This document shows, piece after piece, positions 34,872-43,714 of a DNA stretch of 64,000 nucleotides (positions are counted from its first letter, which is position 1; every line of letters starts with the position of its first letter). Origin of the DNA: Salisediminibacterium halotolerans (GTDB lineage Bacteria; Bacillota; Bacilli; Bacillales; Salisediminibacteriaceae). Made by a program: the position numbers and the translations under genes. The notes beneath the pieces were generated by a model, which had not been told where the DNA came from, ran no database searches, and saw only the letters and a program-made list of their open reading frames with translations. Location: positions 186,001 to 250,000 of the forward strand of contig NZ_RKQQ01000004.1 in NCBI RefSeq assembly GCF_003814815.1. The letters are read 5' to 3'.

Positions 34872-36245
34872 ATGATAGAGGCGATCAAAGTGTTAAGAGA
34901 TACGCAAAAACAATACTTCTATTCCGGGGAAACGCGCGGAATTGCTTTTCGCAGAGAGCAGCTGGAGAAACTGAAAAAAGCGATTCAAGAACGAGAACCG
35001 GAAATTTTAGCCGCTCTGAAAAAAGACTTAAACAAAGGGGAACATGAGGCATATTTAACCGAAATCGGCTATGTATACAGCGAAATAAAGGACTTGGCAA
35101 AAAATGTCGATTATTGGGCGGCGCCCGCGAAAGAGAAAACGCCGCTGACACATACCGGAAGTAAAAGTTTCGTATTCAAAGAGCCGTACGGGGTGACGCT
35201 GATCATCGCTCCGTGGAATTACCCTTTCCAACTTGCGTTGGCTCCGTTAATCGGCGCGATCGCGGCCGGGAACACCGCTATTGTTAAGCCGTCAGAACTG
35301 ACGCCGAATACAAGCGGAGTGATCCGTGATTTGATCGCAGCGACGTTTCCGGAAAAATACATCGCTGTTGTTGAAGGCGATGCAGAAACAGCGAAAGCGC
35401 TTCTCGATGAAAAAATGGACTATATCTTTTTCACCGGCAGCACAGCGATCGGGAAGAAAGTCATGAAAGCGGCAGCTGAGCATCTGACACCGGTCACGCT
35501 GGAACTCGGCGGGAAAAGTCCGGCGATTGTAACGGAAGATGCCGATTTAAAACTGGCTGCGAAACGGATCGTCTGGGGTAAATTTTTAAATGCCGGCCAG
35601 ACGTGTGTAGCCCCGGATTATGTCCTCGTCAGTGAGAACCGGCGCCGGAAATTTTTAAAGCACCTCGTTCAATATACGAAAAAGTGGTTTGGCAGTGACG
35701 CGCGCCGCGATCGGGCATATCCGAAAATCGTAAATGAAAAGCACGTCGAGCGAATCGAAAAGCTGATCGACCCGGAAAAATTATTTTACGGAGGCACGGT
35801 CGAAAAAGAAAGCCGCTTTATTGAACCGACGATTTTACTGGACGTCTCAATGGAAGACGACGTAATGGGAGAAGAAATATTCGGACCGGTGCTGCCGATT
35901 ATGTTTTATGAAAATGAACATGAAGTGATTGACCTTGTCCGAATGCGGCCGAACCCGCTCGCGTTGTATTTGTTTACCGAAAATAAAGACAGCGAGCGTT
36001 TCATCATCGAAAACCTTGCCTTCGGCGGGGGGTGTATCAATGATACGATCATGCACCTTGCAACGCCTTACTTGCCGTTTGGCGGCATCGGCGAGAGCGG
36101 TATGGGTGCCTATCACGGGAAATACAGCTTTGACACCTTTACCCATGATAAAAGCATCTTAAAGCAAACGACATCGTTTGATTTGCCGATCCGCTACAAC
36201 CCGTCGAGCACCTCGCTGAAGACGCTGCGAAAAATGTGGGAATAA
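34872..36245 (+). CDS. ywdH: Aldehyde dehydrogenase (YwdH-like)
   Basis: A 457-residue NAD(P)-dependent aldehyde dehydrogenase of the short, fatty-aldehyde type. The NAD site shows IIAPWNYPFQLAL and FFTGSTAIGKKVM, the general base is in LELGGKSPA, and the catalytic Cys is in NAGQTCVAPDY. The C-terminal hydrophilic tail matches Bacillus YwdH along its length. GGAGGGGGC stands before ATG 34872; the longer frame from 34833 lacks such a site. Probable substrates are medium- or long-chain aldehydes. Its terminator contains repeat copy C. Confidence 0.9.
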   Translation: MIEAIKVLRDTQKQYFYSGETRGIAFRREQLEKLKKAIQEREPEILAALKKDLNKGEHEAYLTEIGYVYSEIKDLAKNVDYWAAPAKEKTPLTHTGSKSFVFKEPYGVTLIIAPWNYPFQLALAPLIGAIAAGNTAIVKPSELTPNTSGVIRDLIAATFPEKYIAVVEGDAETAKALLDEKMDYIFFTGSTAIGKKVMKAAAEHLTPVTLELGGKSPAIVTEDADLKLAAKRIVWGKFLNAGQTCVAPDYVLVSENRRRKFLKHLVQYTKKWFGSDARRDRAYPKIVNEKHVERIEKLIDPEKLFYGGTVEKESRFIEPTILLDVSMEDDVMGEEIFGPVLPIMFYENEHEVIDLVRMRPNPLALYLFTENKDSERFIIENLAFGGGCINDTIMHLATPYLPFGGIGESGMGAYHGKYSFDTFTHDKSILKQTTSFDLPIRYNPSSTSLKTLRKMWE

Positions 36246-36247
36246 TT

Positions 36248-36285
36248 CATCGCCCCTCGATCCTGTACAACAGGGGGAGGGGCGA
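36248..36285 (+). terminator. ywdH terminator, left duplicate at repeat copy C
   Basis: CGCCCCT and AGGGGCG form the outer stem and CCTG/CAGG an inner stem. The tail is GATTCAG, where the repeat starts. Confidence 0.75.
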
Positions 36286-36286
36286 T

Positions 36287-36709
36287 TCAGACTGTAGACA
36301 AACTATATTTTTATGTCAGCCATGAATCCACTACCCTCCGCTTGCCCCGGGCAAGGACTCAGCTAGGATTCGGCGGCCTCAGGCCGCCGAATCCGGATCT
36401 TCGTCTCTTGCTTTCCCGGAGGCGTCGGAGGAGTGGATGCATGGCTTCTTTTTTATCAATACACTCGCTTCAAGAAAGAGGATGACCCAGCATCCCGGCT
36501 TTTTCCTGCGGGATAGCGAGATAGACGAGACCCTGCAGGGCATAAGCCCGAAGCGGCTCGGCGCTCGCCCGCGGACTAGTAAGACACGGCGAAGTCTTTT
36601 TAAGCCGATGTCGCAGTGATACCTTCAGGTGAAAGAAGCCGGACGATGCGTCGTCATCCGTTTCTTTTAATATGACATCTATCGATGTCATGACTTTGTC
36701 AACACTCTG
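36287..36709 (+). mobile_element. Terminator-associated repeat, full copy C (423 bp)
   Basis: Ends TCAGACTGTAGACAAA (36287-36302) and TTTGTCAACACTCTG (36695-36709). The central hairpin here is longest: GGATTCGGCGGCCT pairs with AGGCCGCCGAATCC. ATGACATC and GATGTCAT form a perfect stem beside the right end. It is flanked on both sides by near-identical 37-bp hairpin sequences differing at two bases. Confidence 0.88.
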
Positions 36710-36746
36710 CATCGCCCTTCGATCCTGTACAACAGGGGTAGGGGCG
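36710..36746. terminator. Terminator, right duplicate at repeat copy C
   Basis: A second copy of the hairpin at 36248 with two base changes, followed by CTTTTG. It lies between the repeat and the convergent Eis-like gene. Confidence 0.75.
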
Positions 36747-36754
36747 CTTTTGAT

Positions 36755-37954
36755 TTAAAAAAAGTCATACATAAACGGCTCTCTGTTATCGATCAGCTGG
36801 TCAAGCACCTTCACCGCATCCGGATCTTCACTTTTCAGCACCTCTTCTTCGAAAAGCGTTTGTGCTGACAGCTTCCCTAAGCAAACGGCCGTCAGCGAAC
36901 CGATTTCAACCCGGACACCCCTTTTAGGCGGATGCTGACAAGCGGTGTTTTCTTTCGGTTTGTCCTCAAAGTGTTCAATCGCTAGCGAGCCGCGCTGATT
37001 TTTTAAAATAAAAATGCCGCGGTTCCATGTACAGACAGGATCATCCACATGGAGAATAAGCGGTTTCTTCAAAGCATCGGTATTGACAGGAACGCTTTCA
37101 AAAAACTTTTTCAAATCGACAATCCGGCTCATGAAATATGAGCGGATTTCTCGTTTTACGCCCGGGTCGGGCAAGATAAACGGCAGCACGCCGTCGGGAT
37201 TCGTTTCAATTACAGCTTGGTCAATCATTGAATCATGGTTGCTCACAAATGTGCTCAGTCCCCGGCGAGCATCCGCATCAAGCCAGATCCATTCTTTAAT
37301 CGTCATCGTCCGTTCGGCTGTCGAATAAATCATATAACCGCGCGCCTCTCCGTCTTGGTTGCGATAAACGGCAACGGTTCCCGTTTTTCGGCGGAAAACA
37401 TGGCGGTTCCACCATTGATGATCTCGAGCGACTATACCGTTATATCGGCGGGCCCACTCGTCATAAATCGGTCCAAGAACCTCAGCGTCTTGGTCGATTC
37501 GGCGGACCCGGCCGGAAAAGCGGCTTCGTTCAGGGAGCTGATCTTTTTTGAGCGTGATCGTCTGTTTATCAGCATACATTTCCCAGCCGAACTTGCGGTA
37601 AAACGGAACCGAAAAAGGGTAAAGCAAAGCTAAGTGTTGGCCGTTTTCGCGCATCGTTTTTAGGCTGTGCTCCAAAAGCGAGCGGACGATACCGCCCCGG
37701 CGGTGTTCCGGCCATGTAGCCACACCGGAAATGCCGCCGGCAGGGATTCGAGTTCCGGCAAGAAAAAGATCAAAAGATAACAGCGTCAATTTCGACATCA
37801 GCGCACCGTTTTCTTCCGCTACCCACGTTTCTTCCGGGCGCATTTGCTGTTTGCGCTGTTCGCGCTCTTCGTCTGTCAGCGTTGCTTGAAAGGCGAAGAG
37901 CGATAAATCAATACTCTCATCACGTTCGTCTTCGCGCAGCTGCCGAATGTTCAT
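36755..37954 (-). CDS. Eis-family GNAT acetyltransferase
   Basis: A 399-residue protein with the Eis layout: an N-terminal GNAT domain, a second GNAT-like domain and a C-terminal SCP2-like domain (about 295-399). The acetyl-CoA site is GVATWPEHRRGGIVRSLL, and PFYRKFGWEMYADK is conserved in the family. Family members acetylate aminoglycosides or lysines at several positions; the substrate here is unknown. Its ATG overlaps the photolyase stop codon (ATGA), so it is translationally coupled to phrB. Confidence 0.87.
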   Translation of the reverse strand: MNIRQLREDERDESIDLSLFAFQATLTDEEREQRKQQMRPEETWVAEENGALMSKLTLLSFDLFLAGTRIPAGGISGVATWPEHRRGGIVRSLLEHSLKTMRENGQHLALLYPFSVPFYRKFGWEMYADKQTITLKKDQLPERSRFSGRVRRIDQDAEVLGPIYDEWARRYNGIVARDHQWWNRHVFRRKTGTVAVYRNQDGEARGYMIYSTAERTMTIKEWIWLDADARRGLSTFVSNHDSMIDQAVIETNPDGVLPFILPDPGVKREIRSYFMSRIVDLKKFFESVPVNTDALKKPLILHVDDPVCTWNRGIFILKNQRGSLAIEHFEDKPKENTACQHPPKRGVRVEIGSLTAVCLGKLSAQTLFEEEVLKSEDPDAVKVLDQLIDNREPFMYDFF

Positions 37955-39390
37955 ATGGAATCTTCTCCTTTGTACCTGGCTAATGCTCGTTTTCGTTCGG
38001 TGTCGTGATCGACGATCGGTTCCGGATAGTCACGGCCGATGCGGCATCCGGATGAGTGCTGACTGTCTATAGGCATTAAGTGCGGTTTGTGAATATAGCG
38101 GTCCGGTACATCAGCCAGTTCCGGCACGTATAAACGGATAAACGCACCGTCAGGGTCGAACCGTTCTGATTGCCGGTACGGGTTGAATATTCGGAAATAA
38201 GGTACAGCATCTGTCCCGACGGAGGATGCCCACTGCCAGCCGCCGACATTTGAAGCCTCATCGTAGTCCGTTAATTTCCGCTCAAAATACTGTTCGCCTT
38301 TTCGCCAATCAATGTGCAAATCTTTCGTTAAAAAAGAGGCGGTGATCATCCGCAGACGGTTGTGCATCCAACCGGCTTGTTCGAGCTGCCGCATCGCTGC
38401 GTCCACAATCGGAAAGCCGGTGAGGCCGTCGGACCATGCTTTGAAATGCTGCGGATTCTCGTCCCACGGTATCGTGCGAAAGGCTTCTTTGAAAGCCTGG
38501 TGTTTAAGAAACGGAAAATAATCGTAAATCATCGCATAGAAATCGCGCCAAGCGAGTTCATTTAAAAAGGTTTGCGCACTCTCGTCACCGTTGTCGGCAT
38601 AAGGTAAAACATTTCGGTAAACGTAGAGCGCAGACAAACTTCCGGTTGCCAGATGCATCGAAATGCGGGAAGTTCCGTCTAATTCCGGCATATCACGTGC
38701 TTGCTTATAGGCGGTCATTTTTTCATCGATAAATTCTTGAAGCCGTTGACGTCCGTCGTGTTCACCGATGGACGGCCATTTTCTACTGCAGGCCGGGAGG
38801 ACCGTTGTATCAAAAAATTTCTCTGCGTCCGGGTCAGCTGGTTTTAATACTGTCATCCCGGGCAGTTTTTCAGCAATTTTTTCAGACGCTGCAAGCTCTC
38901 GTTTCGCGGTTTTATGCCAGCTTCGCATATAAGGGGTGTAAACTTTATAAGGCGTTCCGTCGCTTTTTAAAACGTCCTTTGTTCCGGCGATGCTGTTGCC
39001 GTCGAAGAGCTGAAAATCGATCCCTTGCTCATTTAACTGAGTAAAAACGTGTTCGTCACGCTCGGCTGCGAAAGGTGTGCGGCTCAGCGTTGCGTACACA
39101 GCTGAAAGGTCAGGCACGGCAGCAATTAACTGTTCGAAAGCCCTTGTCACAGGGCCGTGCAATAAATGCAAGGTTATTTGATTCGCGGATAACCGGTTGC
39201 GAAAATGCGCGAGTGTTTGGAAAAAATAATCGTTTCGCGCCGTGATCTCAGCAGTGAAATATTCATGTAAATGAAAAAACAGCACAAGCTTCGATCCATT
39301 CTTTTCAGCTTTATTAAATGCTCGATAGAGAGCCGGGTTGTCTGTAAGCCGCAAATCGTTGCGGAACCAAACGCCGATTGTATCTGTCAT
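37951..39390 (-). CDS. phrB: Deoxyribodipyrimidine photolyase
   Basis: A 479-residue cryptochrome/photolyase-family flavoprotein that repairs UV-induced pyrimidine dimers with light. The N-terminal antenna domain starts IGVWFRNDLRLTDNPAL. FAD-binding motifs near the C-terminus include GFPIVDAAMRQLEQAGWMHNRLRM, TKDLHIDWRKGEQYF, and NVGGWQWASSVGTDAVPYFRIFNP. These fit class I CPD photolyases. AGGAGG precedes ATG 39390. It is the first gene of a two-gene operon with the Eis-like acetyltransferase. Confidence 0.93.
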   Translation of the reverse strand: MTDTIGVWFRNDLRLTDNPALYRAFNKAEKNGSKLVLFFHLHEYFTAEITARNDYFFQTLAHFRNRLSANQITLHLLHGPVTRAFEQLIAAVPDLSAVYATLSRTPFAAERDEHVFTQLNEQGIDFQLFDGNSIAGTKDVLKSDGTPYKVYTPYMRSWHKTAKRELAASEKIAEKLPGMTVLKPADPDAEKFFDTTVLPACSRKWPSIGEHDGRQRLQEFIDEKMTAYKQARDMPELDGTSRISMHLATGSLSALYVYRNVLPYADNGDESAQTFLNELAWRDFYAMIYDYFPFLKHQAFKEAFRTIPWDENPQHFKAWSDGLTGFPIVDAAMRQLEQAGWMHNRLRMITASFLTKDLHIDWRKGEQYFERKLTDYDEASNVGGWQWASSVGTDAVPYFRIFNPYRQSERFDPDGAFIRLYVPELADVPDRYIHKPHLMPIDSQHSSGCRIGRDYPEPIVDHDTERKRALARYKGEDSI

Positions 39391-39546
39391 ATCTCAACCT
39401 CCTAGAATAAGTCGCCACGTTAATCTTAGCGCAATCTTTATCAAATTGAAAACGATTCAAAAATGGACAAACTATGTTCAATATTTCACATGTACAAGGT
39501 GAACTGTTATGTTACAATGATCATAACGAAAGGGGATGTGATACAG

Positions 39547-39795
39547 ATGAAAACAATCAATAGACCTATGATGTGCGAATGGCGGGACTTTTCAACGGAT
39601 ACGGAAACGTATACTAGAACAGTCTTTGAAGCGAAAGTCGGCGATAAATTCGATGCGATGATGTTTGAATCCGAGACTGATGAGATCCCTTCTTACATCT
39701 ATACAAAAAATTACGTTTGTATCATCCGCCGCAACACTAGAATGATTAACGATATTTCCATTACGAAAATTCCGCGCAATCCTGATTGTTCATAA
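39547..39795 (+). CDS. Small hypothetical protein (82 aa)
   Basis: An 82-residue soluble protein, starting MKTINRPMMCEWRDF, with two Cys residues and no signal or membrane helix. AAAGGGG before ATG 39547 supports this start; the longer frame from 39463 runs through promoter-like sequence. A perfect terminator hairpin lies about 55 bp after the stop. I do not recognise the family. Confidence 0.65.
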   Translation: MKTINRPMMCEWRDFSTDTETYTRTVFEAKVGDKFDAMMFESETDEIPSYIYTKNYVCIIRRNTRMINDISITKIPRNPDCS

Positions 39796-39851
39796 TTATT
39801 ACTGCATTTTTTAAACTCTGAGTATACTTTGCCTTTATATACCTTTTGTAA

Positions 39852-39892
39852 ACCTTGTTTCAAGTTACAACTTGAAACAAGGTATTTTTTTC
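39852..39892 (+). terminator. Strong terminator after the 82-aa gene
   Basis: ACCTTGTTTCAAGTT and AACTTGAAACAAGGT form a perfect 15-bp stem with a two-base loop, followed by a T-rich tract. Confidence 0.85.
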
Positions 39893-40216
39893 ATCAAGTC
39901 ATTAAAAAATAAGTCGATATCTGATGATTTCAGCGTTTAAAAAGGATAATCACCAAAGGTGTCTCCCAGTATTGCCTATTCATGTTAAGGTGAATTAAAA
40001 ATTTATAGTCAGTGCGGAGATATTGAGCTTGCACAACAAAAACTTGGAGGAATTCCAGGTTTAGTTGTGCAAGTTTTTTTATTGAAATAAAAGGGAACTT
40101 ATGTAAAAGACTTTCCGGTGTAAAACAGGCTTGCGGCAGCCGGCAGAAATCCCTCAGAACACTTGAGAAATCTCTGTCATTGATGGGCATAAGTAAAATA
40201 TACGAGGAGGAACAAT
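39893..40216. other. Gene-free stretch upstream of dhaK
   Basis: This 324-bp stretch has no convincing gene. It contains a second terminator-like hairpin (40028-40080) with no gene of its own upstream, and the dhaK ribosome site GAGGAGG. Base composition is more AT-rich than the neighbours. It may be the remains of a lost gene or hold a small RNA; I cannot tell. Confidence 0.4.
40028..40080 (+). terminator. Terminator-like hairpin without an upstream gene
   Basis: CTTGCACAAC and GTTGTGCAAG form a perfect outer 10-bp stem, with AACTTGG/CCAGGTT inside, and seven Ts follow. Confidence 0.65.
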
Positions 40217-41203
40217 ATGAAAAAAATCATTAATGAACCGAGCAATGTCGTAGATGAAATGTTAGACGGGTTTGTATATGCGAATGGCGATCGAGTGAAA
40301 CGTATTGAAGATACAACTGTGATTGCACAAAAAGATATTCAACCAAATAAGGTTACATTGGTGAGCGGGGGCGGAAGCGGCCATGAACCGGCCCATGCAG
40401 GCTTTGTCGGAAAAGGAATGCTGCAAGCCGCTGTGAGCGGAGAAGTCTTTACTTCTCCGACTCCTGACCAAGTCTTCGAAGGTATCAAAGCAGCTGATGC
40501 CGGTGAGGGAGTCTTTTTAATAATTAAGAATTATACCGGCGATGTGATGAATTTTGATATGGCAAAAGAACTGGCAGAAGCTGAAGGTATTAATGTTGAT
40601 TACGTCATTGTGGACGATGACATTGCCGTAGAAGACAGTACTCATACAGCGGGTAAACGCGGGGTAGCCGGAACGGTATTCGTTCATAAAATTTTAGGTG
40701 CTGCAGCTGACAGAGGCTATTCTCTTCATGAACTTAAACAATTAGCAGTCAGACTCGTCTTGAATGTCAAATCAGTAGGCGTCGCGATGACTGCAGCGAC
40801 TGTGCCCGAGGTAGGAAAGCCGGGTTTTACTTTAGCTGATGATGAAATGGAATACGGGGTTGGCATTCACAGTGAACCTGGTTATAAACGTACTGCGATT
40901 AAATCAGCCGAAAAGATTGCCGCAGAATTGACAGCTCAGTTAAAAAAGGCATTTGATTTTCAGCCGGGTCAAGAGTATGCCTTACTTATTAACGGTTTGG
41001 GAGCAACGCCGTTAATGGAGCAGTATATTTTAGCAAATGATGTAAAAAAACAATTGAGTAATGAAGCAATTGCAATACCTTATAAAAAAGTCGGCAACTG
41101 GATGACATCATTGGATATGAACGGGGTCTCACTGACAATGCTAAAGCTAGAGGACGACTGGGTCGAGCTGTTAAATCATCCAGTCAGCGTGACGGATTGG
41201 TGA
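40217..41203 (+). CDS. dhaK: Dihydroxyacetone kinase subunit DhaK
   Basis: A 328-residue subunit that binds dihydroxyacetone covalently and receives phosphate from DhaL. The substrate-binding His218 is in VGIHSEPGYK, and His56 (GGGSGHEPAH) and Asp109 (TGDV) are at the positions known from the E. coli protein. GAGGAGG precedes the ATG. It is the first gene of dhaK-dhaL-dhaM, which uses PEP through the phosphotransferase system rather than ATP. The start of the operon looks more AT-rich than the surroundings. Confidence 0.96.
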   Translation: MKKIINEPSNVVDEMLDGFVYANGDRVKRIEDTTVIAQKDIQPNKVTLVSGGGSGHEPAHAGFVGKGMLQAAVSGEVFTSPTPDQVFEGIKAADAGEGVFLIIKNYTGDVMNFDMAKELAEAEGINVDYVIVDDDIAVEDSTHTAGKRGVAGTVFVHKILGAAADRGYSLHELKQLAVRLVLNVKSVGVAMTAATVPEVGKPGFTLADDEMEYGVGIHSEPGYKRTAIKSAEKIAAELTAQLKKAFDFQPGQEYALLINGLGATPLMEQYILANDVKKQLSNEAIAIPYKKVGNWMTSLDMNGVSLTMLKLEDDWVELLNHPVSVTDW

Positions 41204-41215
41204 AGGAGGATAAAC

Positions 41216-41803
41216 ATGTTAACAGCAGAACAAACAAATAGATGGCTTGAACGTTTCGCTGAAAAAATTGAGGCAAATAAAGATTATTTAAGTGAATTAG
41301 ACGGCATTATCGGCGATGGCGATCACGGTAATAATATGGCCCGCGGTATTGAAGAGATGCGTAAAAAATTACAAGCAGCTGACCCAGCAAACGGCAGTGA
41401 AGTTTTAAAAAATGCCTCAGTAGCGTTATTAAGTAAAATCGGCGGCGCAGCCGGCCCCCTGTATGGCACAGCTCTCCTGGAAATGTCGAAGCAAATGACG
41501 GAGGCTGATGATTTAAGTGCTGTTGTCAAAGCAGGGTTAGACGGTGTTCAAAAGCGAGGGAAAGCTGAAGAAGGCGAAAAAACGATGGTTGATGTTTTTG
41601 CCCCTGTTTATCGAGAGCTTGAAGCAGGGAATTTGACCGTTGAAGCTGTCGAAGATGCTGTCGAAGCGACAAGAGAATTAAAGGCAACCAAAGGACGCGC
41701 CTCTTATTTAGGGGAGCGCTCGATCGGTGAGCTCGACCCGGGTGCAGTTTCAATCGGTTATCTATTTATAAGCTTAATAGAAGAGGGGCTGACAGATGTC
41801 TGA
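41216..41803 (+). CDS. dhaL: Dihydroxyacetone kinase subunit DhaL (ADP-binding)
   Basis: A 195-residue helical subunit that holds ADP as a permanent cofactor. Magnesium ligands are the Asp residues in DGIIGDGDHGNNM (Asp29, Asp34, Asp36), and SKIGGAAGPLYGTALLEM and GRASYLGERSIGELDPGA are conserved DhaL segments. GAAGGAGG precedes the ATG, 12 bp after dhaK. Its last 8 bases overlap dhaM. Confidence 0.95.
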   Translation: MLTAEQTNRWLERFAEKIEANKDYLSELDGIIGDGDHGNNMARGIEEMRKKLQAADPANGSEVLKNASVALLSKIGGAAGPLYGTALLEMSKQMTEADDLSAVVKAGLDGVQKRGKAEEGEKTMVDVFAPVYRELEAGNLTVEAVEDAVEATRELKATKGRASYLGERSIGELDPGAVSIGYLFISLIEEGLTDV

Positions 41804-42167
41804 TATAGGTATTATTATTTCATCGCACGTTGCAGATTTGGCTCATGGTGTCTACAGGATGTTGAAAGAGGCGGCTCCTGAAGTCTCGATTACCTATGCA
41901 GGCGGAACGGATGATGATGATATCGGTTCCAGCTTTGAAAAAATACAAGCCGCGATTGAAGCCAACGAGAGTTCGCATTGTCTGGCGTTTTATGATTTAG
42001 GAAGCGCCAAAATGACAATGGAGATGGCGATCGATATGAGTGATAAAAAAATTGAACTGATGGATGTATCATTTATTGAAGGAGCATATACGGCCGCTTC
42101 GCTTTTATCAGGCGGCGCCACGTATAATAATGTTATGGAGCAATTAGCCCCATTAAATATTAAGTGA
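41796..42167 (+). CDS. dhaM: PTS-dependent dihydroxyacetone kinase phosphotransferase subunit DhaM
   Basis: A 123-residue EIIA-Man-like domain that passes phosphate from HPr to the ADP in DhaL. The phosphorylated His is His11 in IGIIISSHVADLAHG. Unlike the E. coli protein it has no HPr or EI domains, which is normal for Gram-positive bacteria. It overlaps dhaL by 8 bases and is followed by a terminator. Confidence 0.93.
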   Translation: MSDIGIIISSHVADLAHGVYRMLKEAAPEVSITYAGGTDDDDIGSSFEKIQAAIEANESSHCLAFYDLGSAKMTMEMAIDMSDKKIELMDVSFIEGAYTAASLLSGGATYNNVMEQLAPLNIK

Positions 42168-42178
42168 TACACAGAGAA

Positions 42179-42211
42179 AAGAGAAGAGAATTTGTCTCTT
42201 CTCTTTTTTTA
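42179..42211 (+). terminator. dhaKLM terminator
   Basis: AAAGAGAAGAGA and TCTCTTCTCTTT pair around a five-base loop and end in a T run. Confidence 0.85.
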
Positions 42212-42276
42212 TGCGGAAGTTTTGCATCCTGACAAAGAGTTTAAGATAATGAGTTCAGAAACGGAGGGGTGTCGAA

Positions 42277-43296
42277 ATGAAATTAAGCATCCTCGATCAA
42301 TCGCCGATCGCGAAAGGACGAACAGCCAAGGACGCGCTCAACGAAACGGAAGAGCTGGCGAATTTAGCAGAACGATGGGGGTTCCATCGTTTTTGGGTCT
42401 CCGAACATCACGATTCAGGCGCGCTTGCCGGAACATCACCCGAAGTTTTATTAGCCCGGCTCGGCGCGAAGACATCGACGATAAGAATCGGTTCCGGCGG
42501 AGTGATGCTGCCGCATTACAGCCCGTTTAAAACAGCAGAAAATTTCCGCATGCTTGAAGCACTTTATCCCGGCAGAGTGGATCTAGGTATCGGCCGGGCG
42601 CCGGGCGGAATGCCGGTTGCTTCCTGGGCGCTGAGCGAAGGCAGGCCGCGCAATGCTTCGCGCTTTCCGCAACAGGTCGATCATTTGCTAATGTATTTGC
42701 GGGACCAGGCAGATGAAACCCACCCTTACCCAAATGTCCAAGCCGGTCCTGTCATTGATACCGTTCCGCCGGTTTGGATACTCGGCTCCAGTCCGGGAAG
42801 CGCAGCTTTGGCGGCAGAAAAAGGGCTCCCTTATACCTTTGCGCACTTCATTAACGGTGACGGAGGCCGCGACTATATGGCCGAGTACTTAACGGGTTTT
42901 ACACCGGGGGTGCAAGCGGAAAAGCCGCAAAATATGGCGGCGGTGTTTGTTGTCTGTGCAGACACAGAAGCGAAAGCAGAATACATTGCGAAAAGTTTTG
43001 ATTTATCATTGTTGATGCTGTTAAAAGGTGAGAAATCGTCAGGTACCCCGTCGCCATCAGAAGCTGAAAAGATCGAACTGTCGAACTTCGAAGCTGAGCA
43101 AATCAAGGAAAACCGCAAGCGGATGATTGTCGGCACGCCTGACCTTGTGCGAGAGCAGCTTCAGCAATTTGCTGCTGATTATCAGACGGATGAGGTGATG
43201 ATTGTTACAATCACATATGATCAAGATGACCGCTTCCGGTCGTATGAGCTCGTTCAATCCCTGGATCTGCATGAAAAACGGTCGCCTGATTCGTAA
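42277..43296 (+). CDS. LLM-class (luciferase-like) flavin-dependent oxidoreductase
   Basis: A 339-residue TIM-barrel flavoprotein of the bacterial luciferase-like group related to Bacillus YceB/YwcH. FWVSEHHDSGALAGTSPEVLLARLGAKT, IRIGSGGVMLPHYSPFKTAENFRMLEALYPGRVDLGIGRAPGG and WILGSSPGSAALAAEKGLPY are the characteristic FMN-binding blocks. Substrate is unknown. GGAGGGGTG precedes the ATG. Its stop lies inside a hairpin that ends the convergent acyP gene. Confidence 0.88.
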   Translation: MKLSILDQSPIAKGRTAKDALNETEELANLAERWGFHRFWVSEHHDSGALAGTSPEVLLARLGAKTSTIRIGSGGVMLPHYSPFKTAENFRMLEALYPGRVDLGIGRAPGGMPVASWALSEGRPRNASRFPQQVDHLLMYLRDQADETHPYPNVQAGPVIDTVPPVWILGSSPGSAALAAEKGLPYTFAHFINGDGGRDYMAEYLTGFTPGVQAEKPQNMAAVFVVCADTEAKAEYIAKSFDLSLLMLLKGEKSSGTPSPSEAEKIELSNFEAEQIKENRKRMIVGTPDLVREQLQQFAADYQTDEVMIVTITYDQDDRFRSYELVQSLDLHEKRSPDS

Positions 43297-43305
43297 TCAG
43301 GCGAC
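43280..43305 (-). terminator. acyP terminator overlapping the end of the LLM oxidoreductase gene
   Basis: GGTCGCCTGATT and AATCAGGCGACC pair around CG, and on the reverse strand the stem is followed by GTTTTTC. Confidence 0.7.
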
Positions 43306-43310
43306 CTGTC

Positions 43311-43583
43311 TTAATGCTCAATCTTAAATTTCGCTTCACCGGGGACGATTTCCTTTTCGGTTTTGTCAATCTTTTTAATTTTTACAGGGTACGGAAGTGA
43401 TTGCAGCTTAGAAAAAAATGCGTCCACGTTTGTTGGTTCTCCTTGTGCTTCTAATTCGACCGTGCTGTCGCTTTTGTTTTGGACCCAGCCGGTTACATCG
43501 TTTTCCGCTGCAGTCATTTGCGCCTGAAAACGAAATCCGACGCCCTGAACACGGCCGTCAATAATAGCATGATATCGGATCAT
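43311..43583 (-). CDS. acyP: Acylphosphatase
   Basis: A 90-residue acylphosphatase that hydrolyses carboxyl-phosphate bonds. The phosphate-binding loop GRVQGVGFR contains Arg18 and the catalytic Asn36 is in GWVQNKSDSTVE. GGGAGGG places the start at ATG 43583 (MIRYHAII); an earlier ATG at 43589 is too close. Single gene, convergent with the LLM oxidoreductase. Confidence 0.92.
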   Translation of the reverse strand: MIRYHAIIDGRVQGVGFRFQAQMTAAENDVTGWVQNKSDSTVELEAQGEPTNVDAFFSKLQSLPYPVKIKKIDKTEKEIVPGEAKFKIEH

Positions 43584-43714
43584 AAGCATCCCTCCCTGTT
43601 AAATCGTTCCCCGAAAAGAAGCTTTTTAATCATGGCGTTTTTTTGAAAATTATCGTTTTTTCTCCTTGCACTGTGTCAAACTTGATAAAATAAAGACAGT
43701 GAAGGGGGGGCTGC

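Noticed and set aside
39930-40190. An 86-codon reverse-strand open frame between the 82-aa gene and dhaK
   Set aside because: It runs across a terminator-like hairpin and the dhaK leader, has no ribosome site and no recognisable domain.
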